Source: Timema cristinae
Lineage: Eukaryota > Arthropoda > Insecta > Phasmatodea > Timematidae
Length of the DNA: 64,000 nt
NCBI GenBank assembly: GCA_039000515.1
Contig: JBCFYV010000100.1
Location: 35,556,024-35,620,023, forward strand
Direction of reading: 5' to 3'
Below are positions 36,653-48,119 of the stretch, piece after piece (position 1 is the first letter of the stretch; every line of letters begins with the position of its first letter). The position numbers and the translations under genes were made by a program. The notes beneath the pieces are model-generated. The model made no database searches and had not been told where the DNA came from. It saw nothing but the letters and a program-made list of their open reading frames with translations.

Positions 36653-37437
36653 TTTGAAAGAGTGTGTCGTTTTCTGTAATTGGGGCATTCTCCTTTGAAC
36701 ATTTTTGGGATTTGAAAGTTATTACTCATTCTCGGTTTCGTTTCTCTCTCTCTCACACTCTCTCTCTTTTTTGACATAATTAAAATTGGTATTGAAAACA
36801 GTTATCAGAATAACTGTTTAAAGTAATCGCGTCACGTTTTAAACTAGATAGATATCTTCAAAAGTAAAATAATTGGTTGCGGTATGTTGTGTACAAATCA
36901 TTATGAGGAATAAAAATAAAAGTGTTATATTATGTGGTAAGTAGTTGTGTTGGCGAATCAATGGAGACCAGTAATAACTGTTCCCTCCTCTTGAGTATCC
37001 GATGACGCAACCGTGTTTTGGTCTCCTGCCTGTAGGCGCGCCCCTTGCTGTCCATCTATTCTATCGCTGCGCTGATTGATTCTCTTCTGTTCTCAAATTA
37101 TAACTGGTTTCACTTCCTGGATCCTGCGTAACGTTCTGACTTCAAAACGACTGGGTTCGATACCTGTGGGTTGCGATGTTGCGTTAATACATATCCTTTC
37201 CCCACGAATGCCGGTCCAGTTCCTCTAAGCTAATCTTCATAATATGCTTTGCCACAAAATAGTGATTCTGAGATATTAATATATAAGTTTAAAAAAAAAG
37301 AAATAAACCAACATCTTACAGTTTTCTTTAGTTCTTATTTGAAACAAACTTCCAACTTCTAGAAATCACTACACATGTTTGCAGCGCTATCTATGTAAGG
37401 CAGTATATTAACACAATTAAATTTGAACTATAAGATG
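36100..37437. other. Mostly featureless apart from a GT run
   Basis: It holds the GT microsatellite, CT runs, and a mixed-composition patch at 36960-37090 (GTAGGCGCGCCCCTTGC). A degraded B-box-like GGGTTCGATACC near 37152 hints at another old SINE. Confidence 0.4.
36618..36650. repeat. (GT)n microsatellite
   Basis: About 16 GT repeats. The 87-residue minus frame with a Thr-His run is its translation. Confidence 0.95.
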
Positions 37438-38090
37438 AGGTGAAATAGGACGCGAGAAAAGTCCAGTGTTTTTGCAGTTTTTATATCAAAACTTTTTTTT
37501 TGCCAGAATAAATAAAATAATGCTCCAGTAGAAACATAGTTTAGTTTTATTTACATGTTGATATCAAAAGTTATTAATAATAATAATATTAGCATCGCGT
37601 CTTACTACCCGTTCGGGTTGTACGCTTAAGTACTAATTACGCTAATGGATTAGGAATTGGGAAGTTTGAATTAGAGGAAGTGAACCCGCATTTGCGTGGA
37701 GGGAGAGTGAAAAACAATTTAGGGAAAACCACCCCCAGTTCATCCGACCGAGATTCGAACCTCGATCTCCCCGTCCTCAGCAGTCGAGCTCTATACGTCT
37801 AGCGCGTTAGCCAACTAAGCCACCGAAGCGGGTCAAAAGTTATTGAATATCTGTAATAAGTATAGTGTTATAAGATGTGAAACTTTTTAAATGAAGAGAG
37901 AAAATGTTGTCATTAAATTCTAGGACATCCATGACAGTTAATTAACAAATGTTGATATCACTATGTGTAGAAAATTAAACTCTCTCTCTCTCTCTTGACT
38001 GGAGAAATTATTTATTTTGACCGAAAAAAATGTTTCGCTATAAAATCAGCAAACACACCGACCTTTTATCACATCCCCTACATCCCCACT
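37438..38090. mobile_element. Fold-back MITE family H, split by a SINE B
   Basis: The left arm GGACGCGAGAAAAGTCCAG with TGATATCAAAAGTTATT is separated from the right arm (AAATGTTGATATCACTATG, TTATTTATTTTGACCG) by the SINE B at 37576-37832. A CT run at 37980-37997 lies in the right arm. Confidence 0.75.
37576..37832 (-). mobile_element. SINE B, full length, nested in a fold-back MITE
   Basis: Exact 12-bp duplication TCAAAAGTTATT (37564-37575, 37833-37844). Head, body and tail match the reference copy closely. Confidence 0.94.
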
Positions 38091-38179
38091 TTAACGTGCA
38101 TTTTCTTATTCTTAATCCATTGATTAAATCTGCACACGACTTATAAACTAACTTCAATCTAAAACAAACACAACACTCA

Positions 38180-38362
38180 GCCGTTAATTAAGGAAGTTAG
38201 ACTTGTAAACGTACTTGCGTTTGCGTGGAGGTAAATTGGGAAATCTTAGCGAGTCCAGACGAGAAAAAAAATCTTCAGTATTCCCGGTCAAAATTCGAAA
38301 CCCGACCTCGTCATCGTAGGTAAACCGACTGATCTCCCTTTTCTCGCTTGTCCACCACTGCG
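38180..38362 (-). mobile_element. SINE B, heavily diverged
   Basis: TTGCGTTTGCGTGGAGGTAA body and GTCAAAATTCGAAACCCGAC B-box region; head end CTTGTCCACCACTGCG. Confidence 0.55.
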
Positions 38363-38513
38363 AGTTATTTTATGGTTTATATTTATCAACATTGTGAATG
38401 TAAATTATTATTCTTTTGTTAGTTTTATTAACTATATATTTTGATAAAACTAGATAGATTAAATATATTTGTATTTTAATAACGTGCCATGAAAATATAA
38501 TTCTATGAAATAA

Positions 38514-38793
38514 TATTATTATTATTAGCACCGCGTCTTACTACCCGTTCGGATTATACGCACTTACGCTAATGTGTAATGGTAGGGGTATTGTGAGATG
38601 AAATGGAGGACCTACAGTTTAACGTTGGATCCGAACCACGGTGGAGGCCTGGCATTCCCCACATTCACAAGATGTCTTGTCAGAGGTGAAGGAAGGGTTT
38701 GGTAATCAGATAAATTTGTGCCGGGGCCGAAGATTTAACCCCGGACCCCCAGCACAGAGGTCCGACACCTTACCCTAGACCGCCAGGTCACCC
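38514..38793 (-). mobile_element. SINE A, full length
   Basis: Exact 14-bp duplication ATTCTATGAAATAA (38500-38513, 38794-38807). Confidence 0.93.
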
Positions 38794-38989
38794 ATTCTAT
38801 GAAATAAAATGATTCGTATATTTTCATAGCTAAATAACAGTGGTTATATCACTAAATATTTGTATAGTAATTTATTCCTTTTTCAATTAGATCTTTAGTG
38901 CATATATATTTTAAAAAATTAATTGAAAACCTCGCTAATCATTCTTTCACCCTCTGCCCTCGATAATTAGATGAACTTCTGAAAATACA

Positions 38990-39215
38990 CTTCTGTCGTC
39001 GAATGCTCTAAAAGCTTCACTCTCACAATAGACTTAATGTATTAGGGATATTGTGGTTTGAATCCTGGTTGAATGTACTGTGTGTTAATTTCCTAAATAG
39101 TATTTCACTCTCCCTCCGCGAAAATTCGGCTACACTATCTCAAAATTCAACCGTTCTTTACCCCAACACATTAGTGTAATTACCTAATCGGTTAGTAAGA
39201 CATGGGGTTAAATGG
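38990..39215 (+). mobile_element. SINE B, diverged
   Basis: GTGGTTTGAATCCTGGTTGA B-box region, CACTCTCCCTCCGCGAAAAT body, and tail CGGTTAGTAAGACATGGGG. Confidence 0.68.
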
Positions 39216-39984
39216 GGAAAAAGAAACCTTGGGTAAGTGGGCCCACCGACTAAACCACGGCATAGAAATTTTATAGAAAGTGAATAAACCTCTTAGAATA
39301 ACGTGGTTAGTTAATTTACCACATGTATCGATTTGGGAGTCAACTTTCTACTCGCTTGTTAAAATCACTGGAGTTGTAGATGAGTTTTGGCGAGTAATCT
39401 TACTTCTTCGTCGAGAACAAGTTTATGCGATTCACACTTCCATTGTAACCTTAATATTGTATAAGAGTGGGGGGTCAAAAAAAAAGGATTTTTGAGGGTC
39501 CTTGCTCGACTCCTTATCCAAAAAGTGGTTCCGGTTCTCTCACCTGACTTTTTTTTATCCTCGAGAAAATATTTTAAATTGCCTTCTTTCGACAACTATA
39601 TTTTTCTATAAGTTATTTGGCGTGTTCTCCCTCGGCGAATTTATGTAAATGGAATGCCTCCAGATTATAGACGCTATTTTAAGGGCTCCTTTTCAAAATA
39701 TATGTATATTTTTATTTTATTTTATGTATATTCAAGACAACCGGCAGATCTCGACTGTTAAGTCCATCTCGTGGCAATTTTCATTCGATCGCATAAGAAA
39801 ACTAGATCATCTTTGAGTCTTCTAAACTGGCATATATATCAAGTACTTTCAAATAACATTCGAATGTAACCAAAATAACCTTAATTTGTCAGATGGTGTT
39901 ATAGGAAAATGAAATAGTTTAATATGAAAATAAATATTTATTTCATAATTTTCTAGATACTTGGGTATATGCTAAAGTATTTCA

Positions 39985-40270
39985 TGGTGTCAGCCCGCCC
40001 GCGAGCCGCCACCGTTAGCGATGATAGTACCAACATTCGCGGATAGAGGATGCCATGTGGTCATCAGAACGAGTCCTCCAACCTGTTAATCTCAGTTTCC
40101 TAGACCATAGTTGCTACTTTATTCAAATAGCTCCTCATTTGTCCTCACGAGGTTGAGTTCCTTTCCAGACCCACTGCTTCATATAAAATCTGGAAGTGAT
40201 GGGGTTCGAACCCGGGACCTTTGGATATGTTGCAAGAAACTCTTGAGGACTAGACCACAGAGGTGGTTAA
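39985..40270 (-). mobile_element. tRNA-derived SINE family D, second copy
   Basis: Minus-strand head CCTCTGTGGTCTAGTCCTC, B box GGTCCCGGGTTCGAACCCC, and body ACTTCCAGATTTTATATGAA. Its far 3' end, near 40000, is GC-rich (GCCCGCCCGCGAGCCGCC on the plus strand). Confidence 0.72.
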
Positions 40271-40304
40271 TATAAGATGTATAGACAAAAAAATGTAAAG
40301 TATA

Positions 40305-40557
40305 TATATATTTAGCACCGCGTCTTACTACCCGTTCGGGTTATACGCATTAAGTACTAATTACGCTAATGGATTAGGAATTGGGAAGGTTAAATTAGAG
40401 GAAGTGAATCCGCATTTGCGTGGAGGGAGAGTGGAAAACCATTTAGGAAAAAAAACCGTCAGTTCACCCGACCGAGATTCGAACCTCGATCTCCCCGTCC
40501 TCAGCAGTCGGGCTCAACACGACAAGCGCGTTAGCTAACTACGCCACCGAGGCGGTC
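40305..40557 (-). mobile_element. SINE B, full length
   Basis: Duplication GTAAAGTATA (40295-40304, 40558-40567). Very close to the 37.6 kb copy. Confidence 0.93.
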
Positions 40558-40679
40558 GTAAAGTATAGAAACGATGAATGATCGAAGGACCTTCAATAAG
40601 TTAATTTGGTGATCAAAACCCGAAACAGTTATCGGCCCCTCCTCTAGAAGCATAGGCCATCTTTCAGCTTTTTTTTTTT

Positions 40680-40917
40680 GTCGTCGCGATATATGCATAT
40701 ATGATAATTAATCTAATGGGGTAGGGATGAGGATGGAAGCATTTTTAGAGGTAATCTACCCGAATTTGCATGAAAGTGGAGTGTGAAACCATTTATGAAA
40801 AAAAAAAAAAACACTTCAATATACCCGAACAGGATACGAATCCCAAATTTCCCATCACCAACTTGCCAGTCTAATACGATATTGATGCCTTAGTCCATTC
40901 GGCCACTGAAGCAGGTT
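40680..40917 (-). mobile_element. SINE B, diverged
   Basis: CTACCCGAATTTGCATGAAA body, ACAGGATACGAATCCCAAAT B-box region, head end TCGGCCACTGAAGCAGG. The tail is eroded. Confidence 0.7.
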
Positions 40918-41539
40918 TTCAGCTTATTATTCGAGGAAATCAGAGATAAGTGAAATAAATTTAAAATTATTCCAGAAGGGGGGAAGGGGCAGGGGAATCA
41001 TATTCTTTGCAAGGGGATTCCCCGTCTCCTCCCCTTTCCGCTGGGGATGTGATTGTGTCTAATCTGACCGTGTATTCTGAAACTTCTTGTGTGAATCAAC
41101 TCTAATTAGTTTAGTTACTGGGCGGTTTTGTGAAAGGAAGTATGATTTCACTTGTCCCTGGCTCATGTTGATTTCATCAGCATACTCTCGTGGGACAATT
41201 GCAATTAAAATGACATTTTAAATTATATTAGTAGCTTAACTAATTAACATTTGTAACAATCTCACAATGTGACCTGATTAAACAAAGCCTGGATTTTTAA
41301 AACAAACTATTTTAGTCCTATTTATAAGAGTAAAATTGAATGTCAATATAAAAAAAAACTTTCAGAATCTGTGCAACTGTATATTATTCACGAGCCTTAA
41401 ATTTAATTAATTGTGTTTCTTTTTATTAAATATAACAAATATAACACATTACAAGTTTTTTAATCGTTTCGTGTAGAATCAATGTTAAATTTTATGTTAA
41501 TGTTTTTGAGGTAGTTAATGTGCACTTTATAAATCTACT

Positions 41540-41655
41540 GATTATATCAGCATAAGATTTATACCCTAACTTAATCTAGAATATACACAAAACCCAGTTC
41601 CCGGCCGTCAATTTATCACTGTTATAGGGTAACCCCCATTTCACCAATAATATAT
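41540..41655 (-). mobile_element. SINE family E, 3' fragment
   Basis: GATTATATCAGCATAAGATT and CCCGGCCGTCAATTTATCAC match the 3' part of the 42.8 kb copy. Confidence 0.55.
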
Positions 41656-41799
41656 ATATCCCCTGCAAATACTTGTACTTTTCCTTTAAATTTTACCTTT
41701 TGCTGTCCCTTCTCCATTTGTGTAAACACGTGGATATCCTTAACCAAAACGTGGTGTGGATAGTTCAAGCAATCAACATCTTGTTTTACAAGGGGATTC

Positions 41800-41840
41800 T
41801 CTCTCTCTCTCTCTCTCTTCCCCCCCCCCCCCCCCCCCCC
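41800..41840. repeat. (CT)n plus poly-C tract
   Basis: About 9 CT repeats followed by about 20 C. The 80-residue plus frame through it is an artefact. Confidence 0.9.
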
Positions 41841-42385
41841 ACTCCCGCAATTAGATCACTTGAAACATTTACTAAAACTACTATACTACGCCTAACACCA
41901 AATTCTCAACTTTAACATTAGAAATGTTAATATCTGCTTAATGTGTTTAATCTAAGGTGCCTAAAAGACAATATCTCAATAATTATTCAATTTTTTTATT
42001 CGTCATCTAGCCTCGATCCGAGGTTTATCATTGATGCATCTGAGGCATCGTGATGAACTTTTGCCTAACGTCCAAACAATTATTATATAACTAAAAGGTA
42101 GTTTGATTGTGTAAGGGCATGGACACTTAAATGGGTTATAATCCTTTTTTTTTGTGTGTGTATTTGTAGGTACTAGATAGAAAGCCTTCATCATTTCCCA
42201 ATAGGTAAATTCAGAATTGTAAAGTTAAAGGTGTGGTAAAAGAAATGTCTACTATAATTTGTGAAAGGTAAGGAAGAAAAAAAAAAGGTGGAACTACAAA
42301 GATTTGAGTTAATTAGATCAGCTTACAATGACAGCTCCTGTTACATAATGAAGTGAACCATAAAAGGTTGGTGTGTATATAGCCT

Positions 42386-42612
42386 GTTCAATCCTCGTCC
42401 CGGCAAAGATTTATCTGATTACCAAACCCTTCCTTCACCATATGACAAGACATCTTGTGAATGTGAGGAATGCAGGTCTCCACCGTGGTTCGGATTCCAC
42501 TTAAACTGTAGTCTTCATTTCATCTCACAATCACCCTACCATTACACATTAGCGTAAGTGCGTATAACCCGAACGGGTAGTAAGACGCGGTGCTAATAAT
42601 AATAATAATAAT
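42386..42612 (+). mobile_element. SINE A, truncated at the B box
   Basis: It starts at GTTCAATCCTCGTCCCGG. Duplication GTATATAGCCT (42375-42385, 42613-42623). Several single-base losses in the body. Confidence 0.9.
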
Positions 42613-42759
42613 GTATATAGCCTCATTTCTAAGTACTGCCGCTTTTTTATTTTTATCACAAGTAAATGCTTATTTCATTCGATACCTATGTAAAGTATCT
42701 TTCATCGCCAACAAAGCACTTCACAAAGTTGTAATACCCGAACTCATTTATTTGAGGTA

Positions 42760-42990
42760 TTTAACACGTGCACTTTCAGATCCGACTGATTATATCAGCA
42801 CAAGACTTATAAACTAGCTTAAATCTAGAACAGACACAACACTCAAGTCTCCGGTCGTTTATTTATCACTGTGAAAGATTAAACCCACATTTCGTCAAGT
42901 GATAAATTTGTCGGCCATTTCAGGAATCGAACCCTGGACCTTTTAGCTTTGTAGACAGACACGCTACTGACTGAGCTAAGGTGTCGAACT
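42760..42990 (-). mobile_element. tRNA-derived SINE family E, minus copy
   Basis: Minus strand: ACACCTTAGCTCAGTCAGTA, then AGGTCCAGGGTTCGATTCCT, then TTTAATCTTTCACAGTGATA, ending in GCTGATATAATCAGTCGG. A 3' fragment of the same family is at 41540-41655. Confidence 0.72.
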
Positions 42991-43085
42991 ATGTAGGAAA
43001 AATTCTCCTTGGGGATTCAAACCCCGATATCTCCGTCACGAATAATCTAGTATATTGCGTGTCTTAGACTTTGTGGACTGTGTGG
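42990..43085 (-). mobile_element. SINE B fragment
   Basis: GGGGATTCAAACCCCGATAT, CTCCGTCACGAATAATCTAG and TTTGTGGACTGTGTGGTG; only the 5' half is present. Confidence 0.55.
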
Positions 43086-43747
43086 TGTAGATGTTAATAA
43101 TTTCACCACTTTATTTTATTTTTTAAAGAATAATTAAAGTAATACACCTTATGAACTAGTATGTAAAAGCGATAAGTACAAAGAGAGATGACGTTGACAA
43201 TTTTATTTAATATGAATTTAAACTTTATTCATATCAATATTGAAATATAAAACATTTGTTTCATTAAAGTCATATTTAAAGAACAAAGACTTTTATGCTA
43301 ATTAATAATGTTCTGAGTTAATTATTTCCTCAGTCGTTAGAGAGTTTTCACACTTGAGCTTAAGGTCCTGATTTCACACCTCGTCGAGGATGAAAAATGT
43401 ATCTAATAATGGACTAACTTAATATTTATCAATTAATTGTTAAAAAAGGTTTGTAAGCTTATGAATTAAAAATAAAAGTTGTTTTGAGAAGAACAAAGTG
43501 AACAGAAAATAACGGTAAGAAAAAATTCTGTTCTTTCCTTATTTGTATTATTTTACTAGTTGATTTGAATATTATATTTTAAACAGAACACAGATCTCAC
43601 TAGCCTCTTTTTATTTATTTTTTGTTAAATTTTAAAATAAAATTACAAAGCAAGTAATTTTGACTAAATACATGCCCTTTGACATTTATAAATTGTAATT
43701 TAAAATAAAACCCTAACCTTTTTACAAGATATACGAGTACATACAGT

Positions 43748-43966
43748 AGCCCCGTGGCTTCTTTGGTGCTGACTGGCAGCTGACGGCTTTGAAAAGTTAG
43801 CAGACCAAATTATATGTCCCTACGCCGAACCAAATGATCTGCAAAAACATTTTTTTATCAGCTGTCACTTCTGACAGTCAACATTTAGGTATATACCTAA
43901 ATGTTGTCTGTCAGAAGTCAGCTGTGAGCTGTCAGTCAGCACTAAAGAAGCCATGAGGCTACTGTA
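43748..43966. mobile_element. TIR MITE of about 220 bp with TA flanks
   Basis: The ends CAGTAGCCCCGTGGCTTCTT and AAGAAGCCATGAGGCTACTG are inverted and flanked by TA. A second inner palindrome centres on AGGTATATACCT near 43892, with arms TCTGACAGTCAACATTTAGG and its complement. CAGT ends and TA flanks suggest Tc1-mariner mobilisation. Confidence 0.82.
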
Positions 43967-44354
43967 GCTATAAATACAACGCGCTGATAAAGAAAAATTC
44001 AAGTTTAAACTAGACACTAAATTAACTCACAATATTAATTTGTTAATTTTGGAACTGCACATTTTTGTTTATCAAAAGAACATAAACTAAGCGTATAAAA
44101 CTTGTTAAAAAGAAGAATGTGTTTGCTTTGTTTATATAACTAATTGTAATTTCTAACATTCTAAATCTGTATTAGCAAATTTGTATTGTAAATTTTCCTT
44201 AGTAACGGTGATATAAATATTTCAGTTTTGTATAGTTATATTACTTTGTCAGAATTTGGTTGTATTAGTATTGGTAAAGGAGTTTTTTTTATTAGAAATG
44301 AAAATATAGTTTTACTTGTTTACAAAAATCTGAGTGGCCAGTTTGGTGTATTCT

Positions 44355-44510
44355 TAGTAATGAGGAAGGTTGAATTTAGAGGCAGTATATCCACATTTGC
44401 GTGGAGACCGGTAAAACCATCTTGGTACACCCAACCGGGATTCGAACCCCGATCTCCCAATCATCGATAATCTAGTCCAACACGACCATGCGGCCACTGA
44501 TGCAAGTTTG
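44355..44510 (-). mobile_element. SINE B, tail missing
   Basis: CCACATTTGCGTGGAGACCG, CCGGGATTCGAACCCCGATC and CCATGCGGCCACTGATGC. The 80-residue plus frame ending here is not a gene. Confidence 0.72.
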
Positions 44511-44584
44511 GTGAATTTTTTTTAATGGGATAGTTCGATAAAACTATTAGGGAAATTATTGAATTAAAATTCAACTATATATTA

Positions 44585-44702
44585 GCCGCATCGGTGTCTG
44601 TATGGTCAAACGCGTCACACTTGCATTATATTGGATTACCTGTGACGGGAAGGTCAAAGTTTGGATCTCTATTTGAATTTACTGGTGATTTTCCCTAAAT
44701 GA

Positions 44703-44748
<46 letters not shown>

Positions 44749-44830
44749 CGGAAAATAGGGTACGATATCTATCAATCTCACTGTTATCATTTCTACCCCA
44801 ATAACCTGGACGGTTAGTAAGGCGTGATTA
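44585..44830 (+). mobile_element. SINE B with CT expansion and an amplified tail
   Basis: CCGCATCGGTGTCTGTATGG head. A (CT)n run of about 19 repeats (44705-44746) lies at the usual CTCTCCCTCC position. Its tail continues directly into the 36-bp array. Confidence 0.72.
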
Positions 44831-45045
44831 TACCCCAATAACCAGGACGGGTAGTAAGGCATGATGTACCCTAATAACCTGGACGGGTAGTAAGGCGTGA
44901 TGTACCCTAATAACCTGGACGGGTATTAAGGTGTGATGTACCCCAATAACCTGGACGGGTATTAAGGTGTGATGCACCCTAATAACCAGGACGGGTAGTG
45001 AGGCGTCATGTACCCTAATAACCAGGACGGGTAGTAAGGCGTGGC
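44795..45045 (+). repeat. 36-bp minisatellite grown from a SINE B tail
   Basis: About seven units reading CCCTAATAACCTGGACGG then GTAGTAAGGCGTGATGTA. The unit matches the shared SINE 3' tail (ATAACCCGAACGGG, GTAGTAAGACGCGG), and the array is joined to the 3' end of the SINE B at 44585-44830. The minus-strand 73-residue frame here is a translation of the repeat. Confidence 0.85.
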
Positions 45046-45084
45046 GCACACAAAATAAACCCTATATTATGTGAATCGTTGGGC

Positions 45085-45300
45085 ATGGGGCCTAAATGTC
45101 AAGCCCATCTAGTCTTTTTTGCCGGTTAAGTGGGAGGTCGGGGTTCGATTACAGACCGGGTGTACTGTGTTTTGATTTTTCTCAAACCGTTTTCTAACTC
45201 TCCTTCCACTCAAATGCGAGTACAATTCCTCTAAATTCTACCTTGCTAATTTCCACTTTATTGGTCTAATTAAATGTGTATAGCCCGGACAGATAGTAAA
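45085..45300 (+). mobile_element. SINE B
   Basis: GTCGGGGTTCGATTACAGAC B box, TCCACTCAAATGCGAGTACA body, tail TAGCCCGGACAGATAGTAAA. Confidence 0.72.
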
Positions 45301-45354
45301 TAAGGGTCTATATGTATACAACGATTTATATTCCAGAATGTAAATATATCTAAA

Positions 45355-45590
45355 TCTGGTTTGGTGGCTGCATGACCTAAGGTGTCACTACCGCATTAGA
45401 TTAGACTGTCTCTGACAGGGAGATCGGGATTCAAATCCCGCCTGGTGTACTCATGATGTTTTTTCTAAATGGTTTTCCACTCTGCAATTGTAAATGCGGT
45501 TACACCTACTACGAATTCAACCTTACTATCCTAAACTATTAGATAATAGCCCTGAACAGATAGTAAGACGCGGTGATTATACAAATTAAA
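45355..45590 (+). mobile_element. SINE B, full length
   Basis: GTTTGGTGGCTGCATGACCT head, GGGATTCAAATCCCGCCTGG B box, tail CCCTGAACAGATAGTAAG then ACGCGGTGATTAT. Confidence 0.78.
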
Positions 45591-45659
45591 TAAATATTTT
45601 TATAGGTGACATTTTCATTTAAAATACTATGTTGATAAAGTGTGTGTTGTGTGTGTAAT

Positions 45660-45669
45660 ATTATTAATA

Positions 45670-45722
<53 letters not shown>
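45660..45722. repeat. (AT)n microsatellite
   Basis: A near-continuous AT run with one early interruption (TATATATAATATAT). Confidence 0.93.
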
Positions 45723-45725
<3 letters not shown>

Positions 45726-45834
45726 TTATAGTTATTATTGTTTGCAGCCTATGGGCTGGGTCAGTTTATTATTCATTATATTTGTTTTCCACTATCGGTT
45801 TGTTAGGCCTATCGAAGCTTCATATGCTTTATCT

Positions 45835-46000
45835 AATTTAAGACTAGGACAGGCACAGCATCAAGTTCCGCCCTTTAATTTATCAAGTGAAAGGGTAAAC
45901 CTATAGATTCATCAACGATATATGTTCGGCCCCACCGGGAATCGAACCTGGACTCTTAGTTTAGTAGAGAGACAAGCTACCCACTGAGCTATGGTGTCAG
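45835..46000 (-). mobile_element. tRNA-derived SINE family E, minus copy
   Basis: Minus strand: ACACCATAGCTCAGTGGGTA, B box CAGGTTCGATTCCCGGTGG, then TTTACCCTTTCACTTGATAA and GTGCCTGTCCTAGTC. Confidence 0.7.
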
Positions 46001-46741
46001 ACTGGTAGAGTAGACATTTATTTTTACTTTTAAAATATTCTTAATTTATAAACTCGATAGCACACATTTTCATGAGGTAAAATAATTAATCAATAAATTT
46101 AGTTAATGAGCCCCACTAACCGTTACATTGAAATGCACTCATCAGTGTCTAAACGATTAATAAAAAACACGACCTTATTGTTGTTTATAATTAATAAAAC
46201 GACTGTCAGATAAGTTTATTTATATTGGTGATCAGATTATAATATTAAATATTTTTCTATAACTGGATAATAATCCGGATTTTCACCATATTTCTTGTTT
46301 AGTTAAAAAAAAATTACTTTCGCTTGCATAAATGTCACCATCTCATTTGTCAACCAAACTTGCTTAGTCATTTTATGTTTTAAATCTTAACAAAATGAGA
46401 TAAATTATTTTAAATGAAGTAATAAAACAATATATGGGGCAGGGTAGTAACTCCATTGTTTTATCGATTCAAATTAAAGATGTCTGCATCTTTAGCTAAA
46501 TAATATTAACTATAATAACCAAATACGTACAAAATTATTGTAAATAGCCACATAAACATTAGTTTAAAATTGTATGCTGAACTTGATAGGCCATAAAGGT
46601 TTATTTTAGAAACACTTCATGTCACTGCGTTATTCAACACACTTCTCTGAAGTCAGTTTTGATTATGTTAATATAAATGGATATTAAAAATGAAACGTTG
46701 GCTCTGAAATAGCCCGCTAAAATAGACTGTTAAGGTGGACT
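46001..46741. other. No recognised feature
   Basis: Strongly AT-rich, with no open frames of interest. Confidence 0.5.
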
Positions 46742-47122
46742 GGTAGGGGACGCGAGAAAAGTTAAATGTTTTTGCCGTTTTTATAGCAAAACCTTTTAAT
46801 GGCCAACATAAATAAAATATTACTTCAATAGAAACATAAGAGTTTAATTTTCTTCACATTGTGGTATCAATATTTGTTGAGTATATGTCGAGTGTATGTC
46901 CTGGAATTCAATGACAACTTTTTCTTTTAATTTAAAAAGTTTTTCATATAATGCGCCGTGCTCATGACAGATATCCAAGAAATGTTGAGGTCATCATGTG
47001 AAGAAAAAAAAATTAACTTTTTTATGTTTTTACCGGAGCAATATTTTATTTATTTAGACCAAAAAAAAATTAGATATAAAAATTGCATAAGCACTGGCCT
47101 TTTGTAGCGTCCCCTTCTAACC
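46742..47122. mobile_element. Fold-back MITE family H, about 380 bp
   Basis: It begins GGTAGGGGACGCGAGAAAAG and ends in TAGCGTCCCCTTCTAACC. The arms, about 170 bp each, contain CATAAATAAAATATTACTTC and, inverted, GCAATATTTTATTTATTTAG. Related copies lie at 11172-11490 and 37438-38090. Confidence 0.78.
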
Positions 47123-47229
47123 GACCTCTTTATGTGATCAAGTAAAAATGGAACACAAATAATATCAGATGGTTATAGTATCCCCTTTTCCTAAACCACT
47201 TTTAAAATAATACATAAATAACATTAAAT

Positions 47230-47450
47230 GCTACCCACTCTGGTGGTCGAATGGTCCAAGACGTCATTCTCGTAATAGACTAGACTGTATTATGATGGAG
47301 ATATCACTGTTCGAATCTTGGTTGAGTGTACTACTGAGGGTGTTTTATTCTAAATGTTTTTTTCACTCTTCCTACATGTTAATTTGGATACACTTCTTCT
47401 AACTTTGACCTTAAAAATGCTTAATATAGCATAATTGTTTAATATTCGTG
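47230..47450 (+). mobile_element. SINE B, 3'-truncated
   Basis: CCCACTCTGGTGGTCGAATG head and CTGTTCGAATCTTGGTTGAG B box. Confidence 0.7.
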
Positions 47451-47454
47451 TAAC

Positions 47455-47655
47455 TCCAACGGGGTAGGGATGAGGACGGAAGCATTTTAGGGTTAACCTA
47501 CCCGCATTCGCGTGTAAGAAGAATGGGAAACCATCTAGAGAGAAAAAAACACCCTCATTAGAACCGGGATTCGAATCCAGGTCTTCCCCGTCTATATGAT
47601 GCCAGTCAAACACGAGAGGGACGTCTTAAACAATTTTACCACTGAAGCCGGTTAA
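47455..47655 (-). mobile_element. SINE B, tail shortened
   Basis: TACCCGCATTCGCGTGTAAG body, ACCGGGATTCGAATCCAGGT B box, head end CCACTGAAGCCGGTT. It is tail to tail with the previous copy. Confidence 0.7.
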
Positions 47656-48119
47656 TGTGTATTTAAAAATGAATATATACGTACAAACATAATATTGTTC
47701 AATGTTTACATAATGCATTAATTACTCTGAACATTAGAAAGGTAAAAACAAAAACAAAATATTGACCCAATATTTGCTAATATTATTTGTAGATCTGTAT
47801 CTCGCTACCAAAATACCGGCACATTGTACACGAAAACATTAAACATAACTTTCAACTGTCATTATGACAGATAGGCCCATGTAACCTTGTGTGTTTCAAG
47901 AGCGGGGGGGTGGGGGGGAAATGTTAGTTCGGAGCGCCGCCACGCCTGTCTTCATTCAACCTGACAGGGCGGTAACCGTGACTTCAGATCTTATTGACCT
48001 CAAGACTTTCTAGCAAGTACTTTCCCACGCACACGCACACACTCACATACACTCACATACACACACTAACCATTTCACTCAACAAAACACCTTAGTAACT
48101 CAACATCAGTGAGTCATAT
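47656..48119. other. No recognised gene; small GC-rich patch
   Basis: GCGGGGGGGTGGGGGGG and CGGAGCGCCGCCACGCC lie near 47900-47945, then CACACACTCACATACACT-type runs. Confidence 0.4.

Larger units (their letters stand above)
40918..42385. other. Mostly featureless
   Basis: Apart from the family E fragment at 41540 and the CT/poly-C tract, nothing is recognised. Confidence 0.45.

Noticed and set aside
44828..45049. Minus-strand 12-residue repeat protein (73 residues)
   Set aside because: It is a translation of the 36-bp array derived from a SINE tail.
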